Source of the DNA: an uncultured Bacteroidota bacterium
Lineage (GTDB): Bacteria > Bacteroidota > Rhodothermia > Rhodothermales > Salinibacteraceae
Reading direction: 5' to 3'
DNA length: 43,854 nt
Assembly: GCA_913055845.1 (NCBI GenBank)
Contig: CAJXKO010000013.1
Span: 1 to 43,854 of the forward strand
Shown here: positions 24,707 to 31,644 of the stretch, in pieces
Layout: every line of letters starts with the position of its first letter
How positions within the stretch are numbered: position 1 is the stretch's first letter
Notes under the pieces: generated by a model
Database searches by the model: none
Told to the model about the DNA's origin: nothing
What the model saw: only the letters and a program-made list of their open reading frames with translations
Made by a program: the position numbers and the translations under genes

Positions 24707-26089
24707 ATGGACGCCGACCTTGATCTACTCCGCCAGTACAATCAGTCGCTTCCCCGCTACACCAGCTACCCCACGGCGCCCCACTTCACCCAAGACGTGG
24801 GCCAGGAGGCGTTTCGGCAAATGGTGCAGCATTCGAATGTAGTCTCGCCCGAGGATCCGCTGTCGCTCTACCTCCACCTGCCGTTCTGCCGGCAGCTCTG
24901 TTACTACTGCGGGTGTCACATGAAGGTGACCCACGATCCGGCGCGAATCGAAAAGTACCTGCGGTACCTGAAGCGTGAGATCGACCTGCTCGCCCCGCGG
25001 CTGTCCTCGCGGCGGCCGGTCACGCAGATTCACTGGGGCGGCGGCACGCCGACGCTGCTCACGCCTGCCCAAATTCGAGACTTGGGGGCGCATCTTCGGG
25101 AGCAGTTCCGGATCGCGTCGGACGCCGAGATCAGCATCGAGGCCGATCCGCGGGGCCTCACGGAGGAGCACATTGCCGCCGCCCGATCGGTGGGGTTTAC
25201 ACGACTCAGCCTGGGTGTGCAGACCTTCGATGCACAGGTGCAGGAGGCCATCAACCGCGTCCAGCCGAAGCGACTGACGCGCACGGCGGTCCGGTGGGCC
25301 CGTGCGCACGACTTCGACAGCATCAACATCGACCTCGTCTACGGCCTGCCCCGCCAGACCCCCGACACGTTCGCCGATACGCTGGCGGGCGTTCTAAACC
25401 TCGCGCCGGACCGGATTGCACTCTACAGCTACGCACACGTACCGTCCGTGCTTGAGCACCAGCGCCTGATTCCTGAGGAAGCGTTGCCAGAGCCGACGGA
25501 GCGGCTGCGACTCTTTGGGCAAGCGCTGGAGACGCTGACGGGGCCCGGCGGCTACCGCTTCATCGGGATGGACCACTTTGCGAAGTCCGACGACGAACTC
25601 GCGGTGGCACAGCGGAAGGGAACGCTTCGCCGCAACTTTCAGGGCTATTCTACCCGTGCCGGGGCCGACGTCTATGCCTTCGGCCTGTCTGGCATCCACC
25701 AGCTTTCGGACCTCTACGCCCAAAATGCCAAGGCCCTGCGCGCCTACTACGACGCGATCGACCGCTCGGAGCTGACGGTGTACCGCGGGTATCGCCCCAC
25801 ACAGGAAGATCGACTGCGGCGCCACGTCATCATGGAGCTCATGTGCAACATGGAGTTGAGCAAGGCAGCCGTGGAGGCTCGGTTCGGAATCGACTTCGAC
25901 CGGCACTTTGAAGGCGCCCTCGGCCGCCTGCGTCCCCTGTCGGCGGACGGGCTGGTCTCCCTTGATCAAGACACGATCACGGTGCGTCCGTCGGGGCGCC
26001 TTCTCGTGCGCAACATCGCCTCGGCGTTCGATGCCTATCTGCACAACGATCCCACCGACGAGCAGCCGACCTACTCCGAGAGTGTGTGA
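24707..26089 (+). CDS. hemN: Oxygen-independent coproporphyrinogen III oxidase (radical SAM)
   Basis: Encodes 460 residues. The radical-SAM cluster motif CRQLCYYCGC has Cys61, Cys65 and Cys68, plus the extra Cys70, at almost the same positions as in E. coli HemN. GGGTPTLL and the HemN C-terminal domain (YRGYRPTQEDRLRRHVIMELMCNMEL) follow. It converts coproporphyrinogen III to protoporphyrinogen IX without oxygen, giving heme under microaerobic or anaerobic conditions. The N-terminal PRYTSYPTAPHF is typical. The ATG at 24707 is chosen; the 22-residue in-frame extension upstream lacks family similarity. Divergent from crtI. Confidence 0.95.
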   Translation: MDADLDLLRQYNQSLPRYTSYPTAPHFTQDVGQEAFRQMVQHSNVVSPEDPLSLYLHLPFCRQLCYYCGCHMKVTHDPARIEKYLRYLKREIDLLAPRLSSRRPVTQIHWGGGTPTLLTPAQIRDLGAHLREQFRIASDAEISIEADPRGLTEEHIAAARSVGFTRLSLGVQTFDAQVQEAINRVQPKRLTRTAVRWARAHDFDSINIDLVYGLPRQTPDTFADTLAGVLNLAPDRIALYSYAHVPSVLEHQRLIPEEALPEPTERLRLFGQALETLTGPGGYRFIGMDHFAKSDDELAVAQRKGTLRRNFQGYSTRAGADVYAFGLSGIHQLSDLYAQNAKALRAYYDAIDRSELTVYRGYRPTQEDRLRRHVIMELMCNMELSKAAVEARFGIDFDRHFEGALGRLRPLSADGLVSLDQDTITVRPSGRLLVRNIASAFDAYLHNDPTDEQPTYSESV

Positions 26090-26090
26090 G

Positions 26091-26333
26091 GTGGCCTCTT
26101 GGGACCCAATCCCCTTTCCAATTGCCGCGGGCCCCGCCCCCATTCGCAGGGTCTCGCTGCTGGTGCCGGGCGTCGTGGCGGCCACCGGCCATTACCGGCA
26201 CGGCATTCTTTTGACGCCGATGACGGCCCAGAAAACCGCCCGGTACGTCCGGACTGGCACCCTCTCCGATTGGATCGAGCCCTTCCAGCCGGCCCGTTTC
26301 GACACCGTTTCGTCTGATTTTGAACAAGTGTAG
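26091..26333 (+). pseudogene. Remnant of a ThiO-type glycine oxidase (C-terminal end only)
   Basis: The frame ending at TAG 26331-26333 encodes GVVAATGHYRHGILLTPMTAQ followed by a segment ending EPFQPARFDT. This is the C-terminal FAD-site signature of ThiO/glycine oxidases (ATGHYRxGILLxPxTA ... PFxPxRF). Only about 80 codons remain of an expected ~370, and the part before GVVAATG is only loosely similar to the family. The fragment begins right after the hemN stop. It ends eight bases before the next gene, so the 5' part was deleted. The frame also lacks a plausible start. ThiO would supply dehydroglycine for thiazole synthesis. A translated mini-protein is unlikely. Confidence 0.6.
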
Positions 26334-26341
26334 CACAGCAC

Positions 26342-27853
26342 ATGTCCCACTCGACGGCGTCTTCTCTCCCCCGCATGTCCCCCCCCAATATCGTCCAAGG
26401 CGGCATGGGCATTGGCGTCTCCACCTGGCGTTTGGCCCGCCACGTGGCCCAGCGCGGAGAAATCGGCATCGTGTCCGGCACCGGGATTGACACGGTCGTG
26501 GTGCGGGAGCTGCAGGACGGCGACCCGCACGACCGGTGTCGTGTCCTGGCGGACTACCCCGACACGGCGATCGCCGAAGACCTGCTTGACCGCTTCTATC
26601 AGCCCGAGGGGCGGGCGCCAGACGAGTCGTACGACCTGCTCAAAATGCACGGCTTCGAGCCGTCGGTCCGCTCACAGCGGATCCTCGCGGCGACGACCTT
26701 CACCGAAGTGCGCCTGGCGAAGGAGGGGCACGACGGACTCGTGGGGCTCAACCTGCTTGCCAAGCTGAAGCGCTACACGCTGCCCTGCATCTACGGCGCC
26801 CTGCTGGCTGGCGTGGACATCGTGTCCATCGGAGCAGGCATCCCGATGGAGGAGGCGCGCCAGATTCCGAAGCTCGCGGCGGGGGAAGCGGCCGAGCTGG
26901 GGCTGGACGTGGACACGAGCCAGGCGCCGGACGTGGACGGATCGTTTGCCTATCGGTTCGACCCGGCCGACGTGCTCGACGACCCGCCTACGCTCGACCG
27001 GCCTCTATTCCTGCCCATCGTATCGTCGGACGTACTGGCGCGCATCCTGGACACCAAGCTACCCGACGACCACGTGGACGGGTGGGTGGTGGAGACTCCG
27101 GTGGCGGGCGGCCACAACGCCCCGCCCCGCAACAAGAACTACGCGGAGGACCACACGCCGCTCTACGACGAACGAGACGAGGCCGATCTGGAGTCCGTGC
27201 GCGCGCTCGGGAAGCCGTTTTTCTTGGCCGGCGGGTACGGCTCGCCCCGTGGCCTGCGATTTGCCCGGAGCGTCGGGGCCGCGGGTATTCAGGTGGGGTC
27301 GCTGTTCTCCCTCACCGACGAGTCGGGCTACCCCGAGGGTACGACGCGCCGCCTCATCCGTCGCCTTCACCGCGGAGACCTCTCGGTGAGCACCGACGGG
27401 CGTGTCTCCTCCACTGGCTTTCCGTTCAAAGTCCTGACCGCCGAAGACACGCTGGCCGACGAAGAGGTCTACGCGGAGCGCCGGCGCGTGTGCGACCTCG
27501 GTTACCTGCGCGAGCCGTACCTGGACGGAAAGGGGCGCCTCATGGGGCGGTGTCCCGCCGAGCCGGTGAAGACCTATGAGAGCCGGGGCGGCGATCCAGA
27601 TGAGGCGGAGGGACGCGCGTGTCTCTGCAATGCGCTGCTCGCCAACATCGGTCACGCCCAGCGGCGCGCCGATGGCCCGGAGCCGCCGCTCTTTACGGGC
27701 GGCGATGCCCTGGAGAACCTGCCGCTCGGCTCGGCGGACGATCCGCAGTACGACGCCGACGACGTGATCGAGTATCTGTACGGAGCGGTTCGGTCAGGCC
27801 AGGGAGGGAAGGAAGGGACGCAGAAGCATCCTCGCCCCCACCCGGCCGACTGA
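26342..27853 (+). CDS. Nitronate monooxygenase-like flavoprotein
   Basis: Encodes 503 residues of a TIM-barrel FMN enzyme. Landmarks are IVQGGMGIGVSTWRLARHVAQRGEIGIVSGTGID at the start, VGLNLLAKLKRYTLPCIYGALLAGVDIVSIGAGIP, a Gly/His loop ETPVAGGHNAPPRNK, and a phosphate-binding FFLAGGYGSPRGLRFARSVGAAGIQVGSLF. A Cys-containing C-terminal extension (CDLGYLREPY...RACLCNALL) makes it longer than ordinary 2-nitropropane dioxygenases (~330-370). It resembles the NPD/PfaD-like group that detoxifies nitronates or acts as an enoyl reductase; the substrate is unknown. ATG 26342 is used, with another in-frame Met at codon 12. It follows the thiO remnant directly. Confidence 0.82.
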   Translation: MSHSTASSLPRMSPPNIVQGGMGIGVSTWRLARHVAQRGEIGIVSGTGIDTVVVRELQDGDPHDRCRVLADYPDTAIAEDLLDRFYQPEGRAPDESYDLLKMHGFEPSVRSQRILAATTFTEVRLAKEGHDGLVGLNLLAKLKRYTLPCIYGALLAGVDIVSIGAGIPMEEARQIPKLAAGEAAELGLDVDTSQAPDVDGSFAYRFDPADVLDDPPTLDRPLFLPIVSSDVLARILDTKLPDDHVDGWVVETPVAGGHNAPPRNKNYAEDHTPLYDERDEADLESVRALGKPFFLAGGYGSPRGLRFARSVGAAGIQVGSLFSLTDESGYPEGTTRRLIRRLHRGDLSVSTDGRVSSTGFPFKVLTAEDTLADEEVYAERRRVCDLGYLREPYLDGKGRLMGRCPAEPVKTYESRGGDPDEAEGRACLCNALLANIGHAQRRADGPEPPLFTGGDALENLPLGSADDPQYDADDVIEYLYGAVRSGQGGKEGTQKHPRPHPAD

Positions 27854-27890
27854 GGCGAACGCCGGGTCCGTACGGCCCACAGCGCCCATC

Positions 27891-27921
27891 AGGCCCGCGC
27901 CTGAAAGTCGGGCGCGGGCCT
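27891..27921. terminator. Strong bidirectional terminator
   Basis: AGGCCCGCGCC (27891-27901) and GGCGCGGGCCT (27911-27921) form a perfect 11-bp stem around a 9-base loop. AATTACCTCT follows on the plus strand. It sits between the convergent flavoprotein and osmC genes. Confidence 0.8.
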
Positions 27922-27963
27922 AATTACCTCTAAAGGAGACGGGCTGAGGAAGCGCGGAACCAT

Positions 27964-28395
27964 CTACGGCGTTCCATTGGAGGGAAGTGGTTCCGTCACC
28001 AGTGTGGTTTCGGTCTCCACGCCCGCCTGCTCAAAAAGGCGGCCCACCGGGCAGGCCTCCATCGTCTTATCCAGCACCCGTTGGAGTCGGCCCCGGTCCG
28101 CATCGCTATCGACCCGGACGACTGCCTCGGAGTCGGTAAGCGTGGGGGCACCATCGGACTGGTCGAGGGCGACTTCCACCTCGATTTCCCGGTAGTCGAC
28201 GTTCGAGTTACGGGCCACCTTCGCCCAAATCGTCGAGATGCATCCGGCCAGCGCCATCCCCGAGAGCTCCAGTGCAGTGGGGCCCTCATCGTCGCCATCC
28301 AAGGCTGCGGGCAGGTCCAGCACAACATCGTGGTCCCGTCCGTTGTCTACGACGGATTTGTAGTTGCCGGCAGCGTGTTCAGCGGTGATGTTCAT
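27964..28395 (-). CDS. OsmC/Ohr-family peroxidase-like protein
   Basis: Encodes 143 residues. The two conserved Cys are Cys52 (MALAGCISTIW) and Cys115 (MEACPVGRLF), spaced as in OsmC proteins that reduce organic hydroperoxides. The conserved ELSGMALAGC helix is clear. It is very acidic. It probably protects the cytoplasm from oxidised lipids, relevant to a carotenoid- and retinal-rich membrane. It is divergent from the rhodopsin gene. The 23-nt shared element is 103 bases before its ATG. Confidence 0.88.
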   Translation of the reverse strand: MNITAEHAAGNYKSVVDNGRDHDVVLDLPAALDGDDEGPTALELSGMALAGCISTIWAKVARNSNVDYREIEVEVALDQSDGAPTLTDSEAVVRVDSDADRGRLQRVLDKTMEACPVGRLFEQAGVETETTLVTEPLPSNGTP

Positions 28396-28498
28396 CAGTA
28401 AGAGTCGTCGAGTGTGAAACGTCTGGTGACAAGGAAAGAGGTCTTCAGGCCAGTGTCTTCCGAAATCGCCCAGTACTTGATCAGGGAAGCGTGGTGAC

Positions 28499-28521
28499 GG
28501 TTCTCTATTTCAGATAAAAAC
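28499..28521. promoter_or_regulatory. Shared upstream element, copy 2 (osmC/rhodopsin gap)
   Basis: GGTTCTCTATTTCAGATAAA followed by AAC at 28499-28521. Compared with copy 1 it has one base missing after GGTTC and one G-to-A change. It is 62 bases before the rhodopsin ATG and about 103 before the osmC ATG on the other strand. Confidence 0.55.
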
Positions 28522-28583
28522 ATCCTCTACTGCTCTGTATTCACAAAACCCACACCCTTTCCGACACATCCGTGCTGGCTTCG

Positions 28584-29279
28584 ATGCACAACGGACCGGT
28601 TCCCCTGGCGCTCCCCCTCGGATGGATTGGGCTGATGGTCGGGGCACTCGCCCTTGCGGTACACTGGTGGATGACAGACGACCATCCTTGGCACCATCTG
28701 CTGGCCCTTCTGGTACCCGCAGTCACGGCCCTGTCGTACGTGGCCATGATGTTGGGGCAGGGCGTGACGGTGTTGGCGAGCGGACGTGTGTTCTACTGGG
28801 CTCGCTGGGCGGACGCGATCATAGGAGCCACGCTGCTCGTCCTCAACACGGCACTGGTTGCACTCCCACGCGCCATCCCTCGTCGGAATGTGCTTCTGGT
28901 GGGATTGGCCGCAGCCAACGCAATGGCGATGGCCTGTGCCCTTTTCGCCGGAGCGTCCGTCACGCCGGCAGTGCAGTGGACGTGGTACGCCCTCGGGGCG
29001 GGGGCATACAGCGTCGTCCTGTGGGGCCTCTTTAGGTGCGTGCTGGTCCAAGCCCGGCGGGAAAGGATCCCTGTTCAGCGCCGCCGCGTGTTCATGCGCT
29101 TGCGCAATGTGCTGGTGGGCCTTTCGGTGCTCTACCCAGTGTGGTGGATTGCCGCGCCCCTCGGGCTGGGGTGGGTGACGCTGGAGACTGCCCTATTTGG
29201 ATTCGCCATCCTCGACGTATTGTCGAAGGCCGGGTACGGTGTGTTGCTGGTGGGCGCCCTCCCTTCAGGTAGTTCCTGA
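28584..29279 (+). CDS. Atypical type-1 microbial rhodopsin
   Basis: Encodes 231 residues with seven hydrophobic helices. Helix B (LVPAVTALSYVAMMLGQG), helix C (FYWARWADAIIGATLLVLN), helix F (LRNVLVGLSVLYPVWW) and helix G (ETALFGFAILDVLSKAGYG) align, from memory, with bacteriorhodopsin. The retinal Schiff-base Lys is K215, with D211 (BR D212), R74 (BR R82) and the counterion D77 (BR D85) kept. The BR T89 and D96 positions are Gly81 and Asn88, so the helix-C triad is Asp/Gly/Asn. Two retinal-pocket Trp (BR W86 and W182) appear as Ala78 and Ser181. This suggests a slow or signalling photocycle rather than a fast proton pump. No transducer gene is adjacent. A GTG four codons upstream is an alternative start. 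Confidence 0.87.
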   Translation: MHNGPVPLALPLGWIGLMVGALALAVHWWMTDDHPWHHLLALLVPAVTALSYVAMMLGQGVTVLASGRVFYWARWADAIIGATLLVLNTALVALPRAIPRRNVLLVGLAAANAMAMACALFAGASVTPAVQWTWYALGAGAYSVVLWGLFRCVLVQARRERIPVQRRRVFMRLRNVLVGLSVLYPVWWIAAPLGLGWVTLETALFGFAILDVLSKAGYGVLLVGALPSGSS

Positions 29280-29301
29280 GTCACGGTCCCTTACGCAAAA
29301 G

Positions 29302-29327
29302 GGGCCGGCCGCTCGTCCGGTTGGCCC
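29302..29327 (+). terminator. Hairpin after the rhodopsin gene
   Basis: GGGCCGGCC (29302-29310) pairs with GGTTGGCCC (29319-29327), seven Watson-Crick pairs and two G-U pairs around an 8-base loop, 23 bases after the stop. There is no T-tract, so it is a probable but not certain terminator. Nothing else was recognised in the gap to 29503 except the weak regulatory copy. Confidence 0.45.
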
Positions 29328-29406
29328 GTACCGCGACGTCGCGCACGGGGCAGAGGGCCCGACAGGATCCTTTTCGCTAGGAGGACCCTGGCCTTTGGAA
29401 ACAGAA

Positions 29407-29430
29407 TCTCTGATCCGAAATGGCGGAACT
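29407..29430 (-). promoter_or_regulatory. Shared upstream element, weak copy 3 (before the Rrf2 gene)
   Basis: Read on the minus strand, AGTTCCGCCATTTCGGATCA followed by GAGA keeps the GTTC and ATTTCGGAT cores of copies 1 and 2, about 16 of 24 positions. It is 73 bases upstream of the Rrf2-type regulator, in inverted orientation. This could be an autoregulatory site, but the match may be chance. Confidence 0.3.
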
Positions 29431-29503
29431 TTCGGCCCCGGCCGGCTGGTATTTTTGGGCCACAGCAGGTTCTCGTTTTGCGCCTTCCTACTGGCTTCGT
29501 TCC

Positions 29504-30007
29504 ATGCTCTTGTCCAAAAGTTGCGAGTACGGTCTCCGTGCAATGCTATATCTCGGGTCGAGGGAGGCAGACGATGGGGGCGAAGCGGACAAGGCGAACG
29601 GTCGGTCCCCGTCCTCCCCCCGTGAGTACATCTCGATTCAAACCATCAGCGACGAGCTCGGCATCGGATTCTCGTTTCTGACGAAGGTCTTTCAGCAGCT
29701 CAACGAGGTGGGCCTGCTGACCTCGAAGCGGGGACCGGGGGGCGGCGTGGCGCTCACCCGCCCTGCGGACGCCATCAGCCTCTACGAGATCGTCGTGGCC
29801 ATCGACGGCGACGACCTGTTCGAGGAATGTGTGCTGGGGCTGCCGGGATGTGGCGAGGCCGAGCCGTGCCCCCTTCACGCGCATTGGACCGAGGAGCGCG
29901 ACCGGATGAAGGCTACCTTCCAGGCTACAACGTTGTCCGAGGTGCCCGACGTGCGCCTCACGCCCTTCATCGAGGGGGAGACGAGTGCCGAGGAAACCTC
30001 GTCGTGA
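29504..30007 (+). CDS. Rrf2-family transcriptional regulator with three Cys
   Basis: Encodes 167 residues. An N-terminal winged helix (LLSKSCEYGLRAMLYLGSRE ... ISIQTISDELGIGFSFLTKVFQQLNEVGLLTSKRGPGGGVALTRPADAISLYEIV) is typical of Rrf2. The C-terminal ECVLGLPGCGEAEPCPLH holds three Cys spaced C-x6-C-x5-C, as in Fe-S-cluster members (IscR, NsrR, RsrR-like). It may therefore sense oxygen, nitric oxide or iron-sulfur status. It is placed downstream of the rhodopsin on the same strand, about 225 bases away. The ATG at 29504 is used because the in-frame upstream start adds unrelated residues. Confidence 0.9.
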   Translation: MLLSKSCEYGLRAMLYLGSREADDGGEADKANGRSPSSPREYISIQTISDELGIGFSFLTKVFQQLNEVGLLTSKRGPGGGVALTRPADAISLYEIVVAIDGDDLFEECVLGLPGCGEAEPCPLHAHWTEERDRMKATFQATTLSEVPDVRLTPFIEGETSAEETSS

Positions 30008-30073
30008 TGGCGTGATCCGGGGGCGCCGTCGCGTCGACGGGCCGGCAGAGACGAATCCTCAGGCAGGATGCGA

Positions 30074-30937
30074 TCAGCCGAGTGCAATCAGAAACCCGAC
30101 GGCGGCACAGACGGCGGAAAGGGCGGCTAGCATCAGGAGATGCGAAAACGATAGCTCACGGCCGCCCGTCTCGTCGTCCGGCAGCTCCGCCACGGACACC
30201 GACGCCGGTGGCTGTGCCTCGGGACCGGCCACGACCAAGCAGCCCACCTGCTGGGGATGGTCTTGCACCCAGGCCTGGGCCGGCACGCCCCGAAGAATCC
30301 ACAGAATGAGGAGGTCGCCGGCCGCCGCCACGAGCATTAGGAACCCGTAAAACGTGAGAAGCCAGGTCCCCGTCAGCAGTCCAAGGCCGAGCGGACCTAC
30401 GCCCAGCACGAGGCCCGGCAGGGCAATGGCGACGCGGTAGGTGCGAGCCCGCGTGGGGATCGTGCACTGGGCAAATGGGGTGAGGGCTTTCCAGTGCATC
30501 CCGAACTCGACGTCGCTCCACGACGCCCGTCCCCGCACGTGGCCTAGGCCGTGCAGTCCCTCGTGGAGAATCACCCCGAGCACAAACGCGGTGCAGAATC
30601 CCAGGATGGAGCCGGGATCATTGGGGAATGGGGCTGCGGGAAGGCCCCAAAGGGCGAGGTGGGGACCCAACGAGAGCAGGGCAATTGGGGCCAACAGTGC
30701 GCCGGCCCGAACCTGCGCATCGGTGGGCGGAAGGGCCGCCTGAGACGGGGCGTGGTCCAGGGCGGAAGGCGCAGAAGAGTCGGTGTGGTGGAGGCGGTCG
30801 ATGGTGCAGGAGGGAATAACTGACAAGAACAAACGCGACGCGGAGACGGCCCCCACAAATGTCCCTCGCAAAAAACACCCCAATACGGTGCTCTCGTGCT
30901 CGGATGCGTCTGAAGAGAGCAGACGCAGTACGGCCAT
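30074..30937 (-). CDS. DUF3267-type membrane zincin
   Basis: Encodes up to 287 residues with several membrane segments. The zinc-protease-like motif HEGLHGLGH (HExxH) sits at the end of a hydrophobic helix (FCTAFVLGVILHEGLHG), as in DUF3267 proteins, which are predicted integral-membrane metallopeptidases of unknown substrate. A further conserved block is VEFGMHWKALTPFAQCTIP. The N-terminal ~65 residues are poor in family features, so the true start may be later, though no good ATG was seen. Function is not established. Confidence 0.72.
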   Translation of the reverse strand: MAVLRLLSSDASEHESTVLGCFLRGTFVGAVSASRLFLSVIPSCTIDRLHHTDSSAPSALDHAPSQAALPPTDAQVRAGALLAPIALLSLGPHLALWGLPAAPFPNDPGSILGFCTAFVLGVILHEGLHGLGHVRGRASWSDVEFGMHWKALTPFAQCTIPTRARTYRVAIALPGLVLGVGPLGLGLLTGTWLLTFYGFLMLVAAAGDLLILWILRGVPAQAWVQDHPQQVGCLVVAGPEAQPPASVSVAELPDDETGGRELSFSHLLMLAALSAVCAAVGFLIALG

Positions 30938-30958
30938 GCACCGTGGGTCTCGGAGGCG

Positions 30959-31441
30959 TCAGTATTCTACACGGTCCTCGTAGTTGCGCCACGCCTCGAA
31001 GGGCCGTTCCGCCTCGTCCTGGAGGTGCTGGGTCATCGGGATACGGCGATTTTCGGGGGGCTTGGTGAGTTCCTCATAGATGTGGTCGTCGTCGAACCCG
31101 GCCGCCGCGGCGTCCTCGCGGGTCGCGGCGTAGTACACGCGGTCGAGCCGCGCCCAGTACGCCGCCCCAAGGCACATGGGGCACGGCTCGCAGGTGGCGT
31201 AGAGCGTGCAGCGGGGCAGTTCAAAATCTTCGACCGTGTCGCAGGCCCGCCGGATGGCCGTCACCTCTGCGTGGGCCGTCGGGTCATTGAGGGTCGTCAC
31301 CACGTTGGTCCCGCGCCCAATGATCTCGCCGTCCCGCACCACGAGGGCCGCAAACGGCCCGCCCTGGCCGGTGGTCACGTTCTGAACAGCCATGTCGATG
31401 GCCTCGCGCAGAAAGTGGCTTGGGGGGGATGAGGCAGGCAC
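30959..31441 (-). CDS. guaD: Guanine deaminase
   Basis: Encodes 160 residues, a close relative, from memory, of Bacillus GuaD: GGPFAALVVRDGEIIGRGTNVVTTLNDPTAHAEVTAIRRA, then CEPCPMCLGAAYWARLDRVYYAATREDAAAAGFDDDHIY and a C-terminal PFEAWRNYEDRVEY. The zinc site is HAE plus CEPCPMC. It converts guanine to xanthine in purine salvage. No ATG lies before the conserved FLREAIDMAVQNV helix, so the GTG at 31441 is chosen. Starting at the internal ATG (MAVQNV) would remove the first helix. It is divergent from the aminotransferase gene. Confidence 0.9.
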   Translation of the reverse strand: MPASSPPSHFLREAIDMAVQNVTTGQGGPFAALVVRDGEIIGRGTNVVTTLNDPTAHAEVTAIRRACDTVEDFELPRCTLYATCEPCPMCLGAAYWARLDRVYYAATREDAAAAGFDDDHIYEELTKPPENRRIPMTQHLQDEAERPFEAWRNYEDRVEY

Positions 31442-31644
31442 GGGGCAGAGAGCGGTTGGGGGAAGATGGGCGAAGCACAGGCCGCGAGCACGGGGCCAGA
31501 GCGCGACATTTGATTCGGTTGCTTCCGGCCCTGGTTCCCCGACGCGTACCGCCGGAGGGGGCGTGTAGGGTTGCATACGGCCCCCGAGACCGCTTTCTTG
31601 GCGATGCCGTCGACCGCTCTCCTTCGTTCACCGCTTCCGTCTTC

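Noticed and set aside
28584-29279. Heliorhodopsin or xanthorhodopsin identity for the opsin
   Set aside because: Helix G ends in LDVLSK-A-GYG with the normal type-1 orientation, and helices B and F resemble haloarchaeal proteins. The antenna-binding and Asp-Thr-Glu features of xanthorhodopsin are not present.
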